Assembly (NCBI GenBank): GCA_960531495.1 | Contig: OY482847.1 | Span: 28,753,098 to 28,817,097, forward strand | DNA: 64,000 nucleotides | Reading direction: 5' to 3' | Source: Zeus faber | Taxonomy: Eukaryota; Chordata; Actinopteri; Zeiformes; Zeidae | Shown: positions 10,856-23,600 of the stretch, piece after piece | Position numbering within the stretch: position 1 is the first letter of the stretch | Layout: every line of letters begins with the position of its first letter | Made by a program: the position numbers and the translations under genes | Notes under the pieces: generated by a model | What the model was told of the DNA's origin: nothing | Databases searched by the model: none | What the model saw: the letters and a program-made list of their open reading frames with translations, nothing else

Positions 10856-13050
10856 ATGCTGCGGGTCAGATGTCTGAGAGGAGGTAGCAGGGGCCCTGAG
10901 GCTGCCCATCTGATCGGAGGTACATTGGGGTTTGATGTTTTTAGGCCTACTCCAAATTTAAAATGATAATAATTAAAACACATTTCTGCAACAACAAAAA
11001 CAATAAAGGGGAATAAAGACATTGTGTTTTTGAAAAAAATGGCTATTTATTCTTTCTATATATTTTTTTTTATCATCTTTTTATTACTATACCTACACTT
11101 TATTACTTACAATTGGATCTTTTTTTTCTCTCATCTGAAAAACTACAAAACACCGTTTTGAAAAAAAAAAGTGTTTTTCTAAGTGTTTCATTACATTGAA
11201 AATACATTGTTCTGCTTGTTGAGTGACGATGGACAGCTGTTTGAAGCCATGTGTCTCCTTGGCTTCTCTATTTAGATAGAGACATTTCTTGACAAGTGTA
11301 CGTTGGTTCCAACCACATGTCTTAAGAGGTTTCTCTCAGGTCTTTGAGTTAAACAAATCCGATATTAAAAAAAATCTGTTTTATATGGATTAAGACATAA
11401 AAATATAAGTAGGTTTTGTCTAGGCCTATATCACACATAACATTTACATTCCAGATTTTTCATTTCATGTTTTATATATATTCCTCCCAATTTCAGTTAA
11501 TAAATTAAAGAAAATCCCCCTAGATGTCTGTTAAAAATTAGTGTATCTTTTTAATGGAATCATTCTGTTCTGTTCTAGAATCATTTCTGTTTCTGGGTTT
11601 CTGGGTTTTCTAAAGAAAGACATTTTGCATTTAATTCAAAATGTTATTGGATGCTTATTTCTTGGCAGTTGGGCCAGTCTGTGGCTGGATGGGTGCAGAG
11701 GGGGTTTCAGAGCTTCTGCACAGCACCTTGCAGAAGAAACTGTTACTGAGCCATCGCAGGAGGAATGCCCTGTCTGTGCCTACAATGAGTGGGACACGCT
11801 GGAGGAAGTTATTGTGGTCAAAGTCAAAGTAAGTCATAGTGGGGAAAAAAGTTATTAAAGGAGTGGAAATCGGGCTGGGCGACATATCGATCTAATCAGG
11901 TGTCATATTGTGGTATGAGAATTGATATCATGTGGGATTTTACGACCCGATGTCAAAGAAATTTTGAATAAATTAAAACGCTTTACTTTTCCACTGTTGA
12001 CCATCTCGACCTGCCATTTTGTGTCATCCTTGACAGGCTAACACATATGAAAAGTATTGGCCCTTCTACCAGAAGTACGGAGGTCACCCTTTTCCAGGGG
12101 ACCATTTAAAGAAAGCTGTTGCTGAGATTTAGAAAATGTGCAATATTCTGCGTCTCGAAGGCGTCACCGTTCAGAGGCCAGAGCCAATTGACTGGTCCTT
12201 CGAATACAAAACTCCAGACTTCACATCATCAGGTACACACCAGGGCACGTGGTTGAGATTATAAAAAAAAAAATGTATTTGCCAGTCATTTTGAAATGTG
12301 TTAGAAAAGCCATTGCCCTCTACATTATCATCAATATTATGTTACTGGTGTACTGGTGTTACTGTAATTCTCTCATAGAGACAGTACCCTGGTTTCACCA
12401 CTTGACTTGGTTTTGTTTCCTTCAGATTGACATATTTAAAAAGGCAGGCTGGACTGTAGTGAAACCTCCACTGCCCTTGATTCCTGATGGTAATTAAAGA
12501 CGAATAATCCCAAATAATAAAATACCATGAGATAAATAATTTAGACCTTGGTAAGAAACGTTCAACTTTTTCTTCGACTTCTTCGTAGACCACACTCTGT
12601 GGATGTCCTCAAAGTGGTTGTCTATGAATGTATTGATGCTGGACGAGAAGCGCGTGATGGTCGACGCCAACGAAACCACCATTCATAAAATGTTTGAGAG
12701 TCTTGGTGAGTCAACATGTTCGAGAGATTCCATTTGTTTTAATTAGCGTGAGCAGGGAGGATTCATTTCAACACACCATGGCAGTCAAAATGGATCTTAA
12801 GGAAACACAAATGCATCTTGTTTTCTTCCTCACAAGAAAATAATCTGCTAGTATAAACCTATGATGGGTGAGATAATAATCTGGTATCGACATAATAAAG
12901 AACAAGAATTAATCTGATTAATGTGATACTCCTGCAGGTATCAAGACCATCAAGGTGAGCATTCGCCATGCTAACTCCCTGGGTGGCGGCTTCCATTACT
13001 GGACAACAGACGTCCGTCGCCGTGGGACCCTGCAGTCCTACTTCCACTAG
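10856..13050 (+). pseudogene. gatm: gatm copy A, decayed glycine amidinotransferase gene
   Basis: Exons with GT-AG borders: 1 (10856-10919), 2 (11669-11828), 3 (12037-12232), 7 (12426-12489), 8 (12589-12705), 9 (12938-13050, stop TAG 13048-13050). Exons 4-6 are absent: only 193 bp separate exons 3 and 7. Exon 1 begins [13 protein letters not shown], the same as human GATM at these positions, so it is the family-typical leader. Lesions seen: exon 2 is in a different frame from exon 1 at its conserved [10 protein letters not shown] segment; about 12 codons around [11 protein letters not shown] are lost from exon 2; GAG to TAG at 12130-12132 in exon 3; and TGC to TAC at 12997-12999, replacing the nucleophilic cysteine (Cys407 of the human enzyme) by Tyr. 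The introns prove a DNA-level duplication, not a retrocopy. Confidence 0.93.
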
Positions 13051-13465
13051 CCTTGCCAGAATATGGCAGTTTATATTGAGCTTGTAAAGCTAAAGCTTCA
13101 ATCTTGGATTTATTATTTTTAATCAAATGAAAGGTGACGCATCTACTGCTTTTGGATTAAAAAAAAAATTCTGTGTTTTCCATCACAATTGCAGTTTATT
13201 CAATATAAACATTGCTAAAGTGAGTTTGATAAGATGCTATATTAGAATTGAGACTTTTGGTGTTCAAGATGTCTGTCAATGCTATTAAACTCAAATTATC
13301 CTTCAAAGCAATGAACTAGACAGTAGTGGGGAAATGTTGCTGACACTACATTCTAAATTGGGTTTCAGGACTTAAGCAAACAAACGTATGACTTGCCAAT
13401 GTTTCACATTTGAATATCTTTGCAAACGGCTTTGTTCAGAGATATATGCTCAATAGCAAAGAAAA

Positions 13466-13471
13466 AATAAA
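13466..13471 (+). terminator. Possible poly(A) signal of gatm copy A
   Basis: AATAAA lies 415 bp after the exon 9 stop, in an A-rich run with further overlapping AATAAA words. It is plausible as the old 3' end, but A-rich DNA makes chance occurrence likely. Confidence 0.3.
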
Positions 13472-14334
13472 AAATAAATAAAAAAAATGAAAAATAGCCC
13501 TATTTTCTTGCAAAAAGCTTTATCTCAGTATAACTGCATTTCTGGCCTGGCTATTGTAAAACAGAATTCTCAATGACTCGTACATCTAAAAGTCTTGAAG
13601 TTGAGGACAGGTCACAATTGGTACTGTATGCCATCAGTTTCGTGCACAAGAGAGGAGAAGCCTTTTCCTTTTGAAAACTCCAAAACAGCATTTGAATTCT
13701 CTGTATTTTCAATTAATACTGATTATTTTCAAGGATTGTTTGTTTTTTTAAATCAAAATAATGTGTCAAGGTTTTTGTGTAGGTCATTAAACAGGATTGA
13801 TTCCTTAGATATGTTATTTTTTATATAGGATTCAAATTAATTAAGCAAAACATTCTATTTATACTTTTTAATACATTTTATTGGACATATACATTTATGG
13901 GTAAAATTGTTTTCCAACATTAGTGTTTTTATGTATTTACTTAAAAGTACAGTATGATATCCATATGAGATATTACACCTTAGGCCTCTAGCTTTGTTCT
14001 ATTCTTGCAAATCTGGGCCAGTTTTATGCTTATCGTCATTCTCACTGCTGCTCTGCTGCTTGCGCTAGCACAAGGAATTTGAGAATAACAGGAATATGGT
14101 AGATGCTTTGTATTGTTTAATATTGTTAAACATTGTTTGAAATAAATCAATTTTGATTGTTTTCATTATTTTTTCCAAAAGCAGCCATAGCTCATAAAAC
14201 AGTATTAATACCTGCGATCTTAACATAGTCTTTGTCAAGCAACTCATTGGGTCAGTCTGGGAAGAGTGAAAATAACATAATATATAAAAATAAAATATTA
14301 CACCCTTAACTTTGATTCCCTTTATAGAATAGTA
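13472..14334. other. AT-rich intergenic sequence
   Basis: No coding segment, RNA gene or recognised repeat is visible. Confidence 0.5.
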
Positions 14335-14770
14335 CAGTGGTACCTCGACTTACCACTGCATCTACTTACAACTAATCCAAGATACCAGTAGCAATAGTCG
14401 CGAAAATTTGTATCGACTTGCGACCGACTGCTCCAAGATACGAGCGTGGGAATTTGCAGTTGGTGCGTCGGCAGCCGTTCAGCAGTCAGTCAGCAGTCAG
14501 TCAGCGGGCGACCTACATCGTGTGTGCACGTAGTTCCTGTCTTATCGATATTTTTTTCATATTTACTGTGTTTGTGCTTTGTATTTTGTTTATTTTCACC
14601 CTTCATTCATTTCAAAAAGAAAAAGGCAATAACTCCCATTGAAACTAAGAAGGAAATCATAGAAAAATATGTGCGTGGTGTATATGGGAAAAGTTGCTTC
14701 GACATACGACTGTTTTAACATACGACCGTTCTAATAGAATGAATTACAGTTGTAAGTCGAGGTACCACTG
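14335..14770 (+). mobile_element. Tigger-like (pogo) transposon remnant, 436 bp
   Basis: The terminal inverted repeats begin CAGTGGTACCTCGACTTAC at the left and end in its complement at the right, flanked by TA (14333-14334, 14771-14772). Inside, about 14620-14690 reads K-A-I-T-P-I-E-T-K-K-E-I-I-E-K-Y, the start of a pogo/Tigger helix-turn-helix domain. It is a deletion derivative without a catalytic domain. The relative at 25677-26468 is longer. Confidence 0.85.
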
Positions 14771-15054
14771 TACTAGTAAATCCAACATCATAACTTTGAT
14801 GAAAACACAAGAGGAATGCTGAGGAAATCTCCTGGTCAGGTGAGGAACTGCAAAAATACCCTATTGCTAAATATAAAAATATTACAAAAATATAAAACAA
14901 TGATCTTGACTGTTCAAAAAGTGATGACATTTCTATTAATAATATATGGGTTTCTGACTTTTTAGTGTAGTCTATAGTCTTGATACTCTGTGTCTTGGTG
15001 CCCATGTAGGCTCAAGCCTTCAATAGGAACAGATTTTGCGGTTCCTTAAGTTTG

Positions 15055-16559
<1,505 letters not shown>

Positions 16560-16690
16560 TTAGTAATGTATGTATTTCAGTATCGTGTATCACTTTATGC
16601 AGATGACCTCTTGCTAGATGTGAATGACCCAATGACGTCCTGCCCTATAATTTCATCATGTCAGTCATGTGGGAAGTTGAATCTTAACTG
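16560..16690 (+). pseudogene. L1-type LINE fragment (RT Y-A-D-D box)
   Basis: About 16575-16625 translates to Q-Y-R-V-S-L-Y-A-D-D-L-L-L, the reverse transcriptase catalytic box in the form used by L1 elements. Only this short piece is recognisable; flanking frames are broken. Confidence 0.6.
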
Positions 16691-17642
16691 AACTTTGCCT
16701 CTCAAAATGAAAAATAAAAATTTCTCAACACTGTTCAAGAAGTATTTCATATAATAGAATAGAATAGTTTGGGCTCCTTTGTCCCTGACTAACTCCTTCC
16801 GCATGTGCACTATAGTATGCTGGTGTGGTCGGAGGCAGCGGCATCTGCCGTGGGAAGCTACTCTCTAGCACTGTCTCTCCATGACGGGGTGGGATGGTCG
16901 CTTAGTTGTGTTTACCTTTTTTGTTTCTTGAAAGCAGGTAGCTAGCGGAAATAAAAACACACGGGAACCATAAGCATCACAACTGAGTATGTTAATAAGG
17001 TATTATAAGTATTTTATTATTGGTCAGGCTTACAATGCAACACAAAATTAAGATAAATCTGTTCTGTCTCCATTTAACAAGGGGTCATTGGGCTGAAAAA
17101 AGGTTCAAGAAGATTCAAAAAGGCAATTAATGGTCATTAGTTGTTCAGTTGACCAAAAAATGGTAAGGTTGTCCTCTGAACAAGGTGCACGGTGGCCACA
17201 AAATGTATATATATTTAAAAAAAAATTATTAAACATGTTCAAAGGGAAGTGGCATCATCTGAACTGCCATGGGTAGAGGTATATGTCCGTTCTCCCATTC
17301 CTTTTTCTGTATTTTCACTGATATTGAGATGTTGACTGAGATGTCACTCTCAAAGTACAACCCTGTTAGCTTAAAGTAATTTATTTATTTTCTTAAAATA
17401 CATTTGAGGTAAATTATTACAATGTCCTTATTGTCCTTATTATGGACATGGAAGCTACTTAGCCACATTTTGTATATTTGCTAATTCTAAGTTAAAAAAA
17501 AACTACCCCTGTTACATCCACCCTGTTACACTAACCATGTTACAATTTTAAGCCATCTTCAGAAACCTTATAAAAGTTAGGAAAAGGGCATATTATTACC
17601 TGAAATGCATGTTTTCTTATATTCAATGTTGCAAATGACACA
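16691..17642. other. Intergenic sequence, nothing recognised
   Basis: AT-rich sequence. A faint internal repetition of CACCCTGTTACA-like words occurs at about 17505-17550. No gene is seen. Confidence 0.5.
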
Positions 17643-17920
17643 CCCGGTGAGGGGGCAACCTCTAAGGCCTCTGACAGCATTGTTCAATGAGAAATAAAAG
17701 CACAGATACAGAAAGTCAGATTTGCAGCCAAAGGTTATTTTAGTGCTCCATCTCCTCTCACTGTGAGGACTGAGAACACCTCCCTATATTCCAAAACATT
17801 ATACCTGCCACAACTTGTCTTTTGTGTTCCAAGAACAGAAATCAAGTTACAAAAATCAGGTTTGCTCTCTGGCAGTAGAGAGAAAGGAATGTGTGAAGCA
17901 CAAAGTAGTAAAGGAAGAAT
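17643..17920 (-). pseudogene. Inverted copy of the gatm B promoter region and exon 1
   Basis: Read on the minus strand, this repeats about 18505-18777: the upstream region, the leader (GGGAGGTGTTCTCAGTCCTC, AACCTTTGGCTGCAAATCTGA), the context TTCTCATTGAACAATGCTG and most of exon 1. Its ATG is the complement of 17678-17680. Four bases (CACA) present in copy B after ATGCTG are missing, so the frame shifts after two codons, and similarity ends before the splice donor. It faces away from copy B with about 590 bp between the arms. It could still promote minus-strand transcription but cannot encode the gatm leader. Confidence 0.85.
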
Positions 17921-18599
17921 AGCGCTAGACATCAAACATGGCTGCACGCAAAGCTTGTTTGTGACGAGGAGGAATGGAGCAGTGCAGGGATGATGTATTT
18001 TTGTCGACAAAAAGCCAATGGGATTTTCCTATTGGATTTTGGATTATTGCAGAAGATTATCTCCATTACAAACAATAGTTGATGATACATTTTTTATTTG
18101 AATACACATCTTGTTCAGCGAGATTTATAAGAGCTGCAAGGATTGACTGACACCCTAACCATGGAATCACTCATACTGTACAGTATGTATGGTTCTCCGC
18201 GCAGCAACATTTTGGTATCAGTATATGCTTATTATTTTTATTAAAAGCTTGCAATCTCTTCTGTTGGAGAAAAAAAAACAGACATACCAGCTCTTTTCGG
18301 CGCTTTTGTCAGTTTATTAATCACCATAAACAGCAATAGAGTGTTTCAGAAATGCAATTTTTGCACTTTCAGTTCCCTCGTCTGAAAGTGAATTGGTTAT
18401 TTGAATGGTTTCTAGTTCAATAAGGGAAATAAGGCCTGTGGTTAACACAAGCTAAACTGATTTTCACCTTTTGGTCTACAACATAAAATATGACCAGAGC
18501 CTTTACTAGCCCTACTACTTCCTGCTTCACACATTCCTTTCTCTCTACTGCCACCGAGAGCAAACCTGATACTCAGGTTCTTGGAACACCAATTACAAG

Positions 18600-18729
18600 G
18601 AGTGGTTAAATATTATGTTTTGGGATGTAGGGAGGTGTTCTCGGTCCTCACAGTGAGAGGAGATGGAGCACTAAAATAACCTTTGGCTGCAAATCTGACT
18701 TTATACTTCATTTTATTTCTCATTGAACA
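18600..18729 (+). promoter_or_regulatory. Proximal promoter and 5' UTR of gatm copy B
   Basis: This segment is conserved in three places (here, inverted at 17681-17800, and at 58165-58265), including GGGAGGTGTTCTC, CAGTGAGAGGAGA and AACCTTTGGCTG. The last of these is also hinted at in copy A. Conservation outside the coding region is what suggests promoter or UTR function. No canonical TATA box is visible at a fixed distance; AAATATTATG near 18606 is the nearest candidate. Confidence 0.5.
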
Positions 18730-18777
18730 ATGCTGCACATCAGAGGCCTGAGAGGTTGCCCCATCACCGGGTTACAG
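18730..18777 (+). CDS. gatm: gatm B exon 1 (leader)
   Basis: Sixteen codons ending in phase 0 at CAG before GTGAGT. The ATG was chosen because it is the first in the conserved leader and the same ATGCTG occurs at the same place in copies A and C. Copy A exon 1 is longer (64 nt) and ends in phase 1. Confidence 0.85.
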
Positions 18778-20633
18778 GTGAGTAGAAGCTTGACATTAAT
18801 GCCTTATTTTACTGATATCCTTTATTCTGTTTCTTTAGTATGTAATTTCAGCAAATACAGAGAGAATACTCTAGTCAGGGATGAAGAAAGTTTTTCACCA
18901 ACCAGGTTTTCTTCTGAAGTTCAGCCCAGGCAATTCATACATTTAAAAGGGATTCCGACAGAAAATGGTAAAAAACAATAAGTTAAAATAAGAAGAACCT
19001 ATCTTTATACTGTATATCTGAAAACATTCAACCACTGGATGTTTCTACGGTTTGATTACCAATGGACAAAAGAACTCTGCATGCCTGCTCATGTAACAGT
19101 TGTTCCATGAGCAGGCATGCAAATGTTTTATTGTTACTGATTAACATTATTCTCTAATTGTCTAATCTAATCGAATCTCTCTAATTGTTTTAATTCTTCA
19201 TTTGTAAACACACTGAGCAGTTAACGTATTAGTTAGGTTGATGCAACTATGTAGTTGTGTGTATTCAGTCAGCAGGAAGATGTTCTAGAATGGAGGAACG
19301 GCAAATAACATGTACTTTATTTGGGTTTTTCTTTAAGGTTTTTTCTCATTGCATTTGTTTATTTCTTAGCAGTTGGGTCTGGCCAGATGGGTGCAGAGTG
19401 CATTTCAGAGCTCTTCCAGCACTGTGGCTGCAGGAGGAGCTGTCCCTGAGCCAGCAAAGGAGGAATGTCCGGTCTGTGCCTACAATGAGTGGGACCCACT
19501 GGAGGAAGTCATTGTGGGCCGTGCCGAAAACGCTTGTGTGCCTCCCTTCAGTGTTGAAGTCAAAGTAAGTCATAGTAGGGGGAAAGTACTGCCTTTAATT
19601 TTCTGTGCACATTGACAAAGTGCTTATTACAGAGGTTTTACTCACCGTTTCCTTATTAAACAGGTTTCTTCTGGCCACAAATGTATAAAAAAAAAATGTT
19701 TCCACTCGACATTCCACAGCTGACTGGAATGCTATAAATTTGAAATGTTACCTATGGCTCAAGCAGATAAGATAAAATAAGAAAAGATAAGATAAGATAA
19801 GATAATCCCCGGTGGTAAATTTGTAGTGAATACTGACAGAGTGCAGGAATGAGACTGAGACTGAGAATGGTGATGCGCAATGAGATGCTTGATGCTGAGA
19901 CGCATCGCGCACGCCGCAGTATTGAGCGCAGCGTGCAATACCGACTGCTGTGAGAGCTGTTCGTAAGTCTGAACGGTCATTAAACAGGTAGGTCATTAAG
20001 TGACAAGTACCTGAATGGGCATATTCCCTTTTCATGAACTTGGCCTGTTTCTTTGTTTCAACTGTATTAGGCTGGTATTCTGTTTAGGCCTGTTTTTGTA
20101 GAACACTGAAGTTCTTTCTGTTATTTTATTACTTCCCTTTTTTGGGGTTTATAGCATACATTTTTTTAAAGGTTTTTTAATACATATACATTGAATATTG
20201 GTAGTTCAGTATAACATACAATCAGTTTCTTGTCATGTGGGTGTTAATAATTATTTTATATACTGCTGCAATAACTCTGTCCTGTGGATGACCTGTAGAA
20301 TGACAAGAGCTTTTTGGTTATAGAGAACCACCACCAACCCCCCTCTTTGGAGAATTATTTATCATGTTTGGGTCTATAAACAACCGATCACTACTCCAAG
20401 AGGGGGAGATTCACCATTGGTGAGACAAATAAACATAGAAACAAACAACATTTACACAAAACATGAACATTAGATGAGAACATGGATTGAAAAACAGTGA
20501 ATTAGTGAACTGCTCACGTGGCCTCTTCCTGTCATTATTATGGCAGTAATTGAGAGAGGAAAGGAGAGGAATGCAACCAGGAGGGTGCTGGGGTGCACTT
20601 GAAGCAGGTGTGGCAGTGTGTGTGTGTGTGTGT

Positions 20634-20689
<56 letters not shown>

Positions 20690-23600
20690 ACCGGTGAGTG
20701 TACATGACTTATCCCCATTGGTTCTGGTGTAGAAGGTCAGTAATATGTCATGGCGCCTCTAAGCAGCGGAAGGGGCCCCGAAGCCCCCCCGAACTCCGCA
20801 GCCCCGTGGATACCCTAAAGCCCTGGGTACCCCACCCTGCGGCCACAGAAGACACCGGGCCCCCAGAGAAGCCAGAGCAACCCCCACGCCCAGCCCCGAG
20901 GAGCATGACCTAGGCCCAGGGAGCACGAGGAGACCCCGTACCCCAGGGGCGCACACATACAATCAACCCCCGGGTGCAGGCACAAGACTCAGCCGCCGAC
21001 ACAGAACCCGGGCCATGGGCACAAGGCACGGACTGCGGCCCCGGATCCTGGCCCCACGGCGACAGACTGACACCCTACTTGAGCCGCCCGCCCCATGGGA
21101 AAGCAGTCCCCCCAGGGGCCCCAGAAGGCACCTGGCGGCACTGTCCGCAACCCCGCCGGGTCGCAGCACATCCCAAACCACCAGGCGCAAGCCTTCAGGA
21201 CTCCAGCCAAGCAGGGAGGGGGGGCCCACACTCCGGCCAACCACGCCCCTACACCAATCCGCCAGTGACTGGCCAGCCCGGAAAAAAATAAAAATAAAAA
21301 AAATAAAAATAAAAAGTGAGGTGTTAAACCGCCAGGGAGGGTTCCATTTTGTTTCATTTATCAGGTTGAAACAACCACTGGTGTAACGCCAACAACACCA
21401 AATTCCTCTCCCACTCCTGCTCGCCCAACCTGGAACAGCTGACCATCCTATGCCGTCCATTTTATCTCCCCCGGGAATTTAGCACGGTCATCATTACAGC
21501 CGTTTATATCCCACCTCAAGCAGACACCGACGCAGCTCTGTTGGTCCTGTACAATGTGTTGTGCGGATTTCAGAACAGACATCCCGACGCGGCTGTAGTG
21601 GTGACTGGGGACTTTAACAGGGCCAACCTTAAAAAAGTTCTGCCTAATTTCCACCAACACATTACGTGTGCCACCAGGGGAGATAGAACTTTGGACCATT
21701 GTTACACACCTTACAAGAACGGATACAAGACTGTCTCGCTCCCTGCTTTCGGGAAATCAGATCACGCCACGATCTCACTGGTTCCTGTTTACAGGCCTCT
21801 GATCGCGCGAGAACTGGTGGTAACGAGGGATGTGAAGCGGTGGACGGATCAATCGGAGGCTGCGCTTCAGGACGCTCTGACTGACGTAGACTGGGACATG
21901 TTCCAATCAAGTTCAAGTGATGTCAGCAAGTTTACGGAGGTTGTAGTAAGTTTTGTAACTACGCTAGCAGACAACATCGTTCCCACGGGGAAAGTTCGGA
22001 GATTTCCAAACCAGAAACCGTGGGTTGATAAATCCATCCGCTGCGCTCTGAATGCTCGCACGGCCGCTTACAACGAAGGTCTTGTATCCGGAAAAATGGA
22101 CAATTACAAAGCGGCGTCGTACAATCTGCGGAGGGCGGTGAAGGACGCTAAACGGACCTACAGAGAGACTGTGGAACTACAGATGGAGCGGGGGGACACA
22201 CGACGCTTGTGGCAGGGGCTGCGGACTATTAAGAATTACAACAGCAGCTCCTCTTCAGCCAGGGGAGGGGCTGCGGATGATAACAGACTACAAGAGCATC
22301 TTCTCCCCAGCCATGAGTGTGGACACTTCCCAGGCCAACGAACTAAACTCCTTTTATGCAGGGTTTGAGTCTGGCAACAGAACCGCTAGCTGGCCGGCTA
22401 ATTGGAGTTACACCGCTCGGGATGAGCGCGCACGAGGTCAAGAGGGCTCTGATGCGTGTGAACACCAGGAATGCTGCGGGCCCAGATGGCATATCTGGGC
22501 GTGTACTGAAAACCTGTGCTAACCAGCTAGCTCCGGTGTTCACTACAATATTCAACATCTCCCTGGCTGAATCAGTGGTCCCATCCTGCTTCAAGAGGTC
22601 CACCGTCGTTCCTGTCCCGAAGATCACCTCTCCTGCCTGAATGACTACCGTCCGGTGGCCCTCACCTCGGTGGTCATGAAGTGTTTCGAGAGGCTGATTA
22701 AGGATTATATCTGCGCCTCCCTCCCCCGCACCTTGGACCCGTTGCAGTTTGCGTACCGGAAGAACAGATCCACAGATGACGCGGTCTCCCAGGTACTGCA
22801 CACCACGCTTAGCATCTGGATGGCCAGAAGGGGGCCTATGTGAAATTGCTGTTCATTGATTATAGTTCAGCTTTCAACACCATAGTCCCCACCAGACTGG
22901 CTGTCAAGCTGAAGGAGCTCGGACTGAATACTCCGCTGTGTGTCTGGATCCTGGACTTCCTCACAGCCCGCCCCCAGGTGGTCAGGGTGGGAAAGCACAT
23001 GTCAAGCTCCCTCACCCTGAATACAGGATCCCCCCAGGGTTGCGTCCTCAGCCCCCTACTGTACTCCCTGTGCACACATGACTGTGTGGACAGGTCCAGC
23101 TCCAACACCATCATCAAGTTTGCTGACGACACCGTTGTCGTGGGCCTGAGCACCGACTGCGGCGAGAAGGAGGTGGCTGACCTGTCACTCTGGTGCCAGA
23201 ACAACAGCCTCCACCTGAACGTCAGCAAAACTAAGGAGCTGATTGTGGGCTTTAGGCGAGGCCCTTGGTGATTAATGGGACTTCTGTTGACAGAGTGAGC
23301 AGCTTCAAATACCTGGGAGTCCACATCACAGAGGACTTAACATGGACTTTACATACAGACACTCTGGTGAGAAAGGCGAGGCAGCGTCTTTACCACCTCA
23401 GGCAGCTGAGGATCCTCAAGTCCTTCTACTGTGGAGCAGTGGAGAGCATCCTGACAGGCAACATTGCTGCCTGGTTTGGGAGCTGTACTGCTCAGGACAT
23501 TTTTAATGAATTCATTAAAAATCCTACAATGGGATTTCCTGGATTCTTTCCCCCCATTCAGTCTCTCAGAGTCCAAGTGAACCTATGATGAAAATTACAG

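Noticed and set aside
10856-13050. gatm copy A as a functional gene
   Set aside because: Exons 4-6 with the catalytic Asp and His are missing, there is a frameshift and an in-frame stop, and the catalytic Cys is Tyr.
20759-21460. Proline/glycine/arginine-rich proteins on both strands
   Set aside because: Open frames arise from GC-rich composition; codons show no conserved domain and the block behaves like a repeat.
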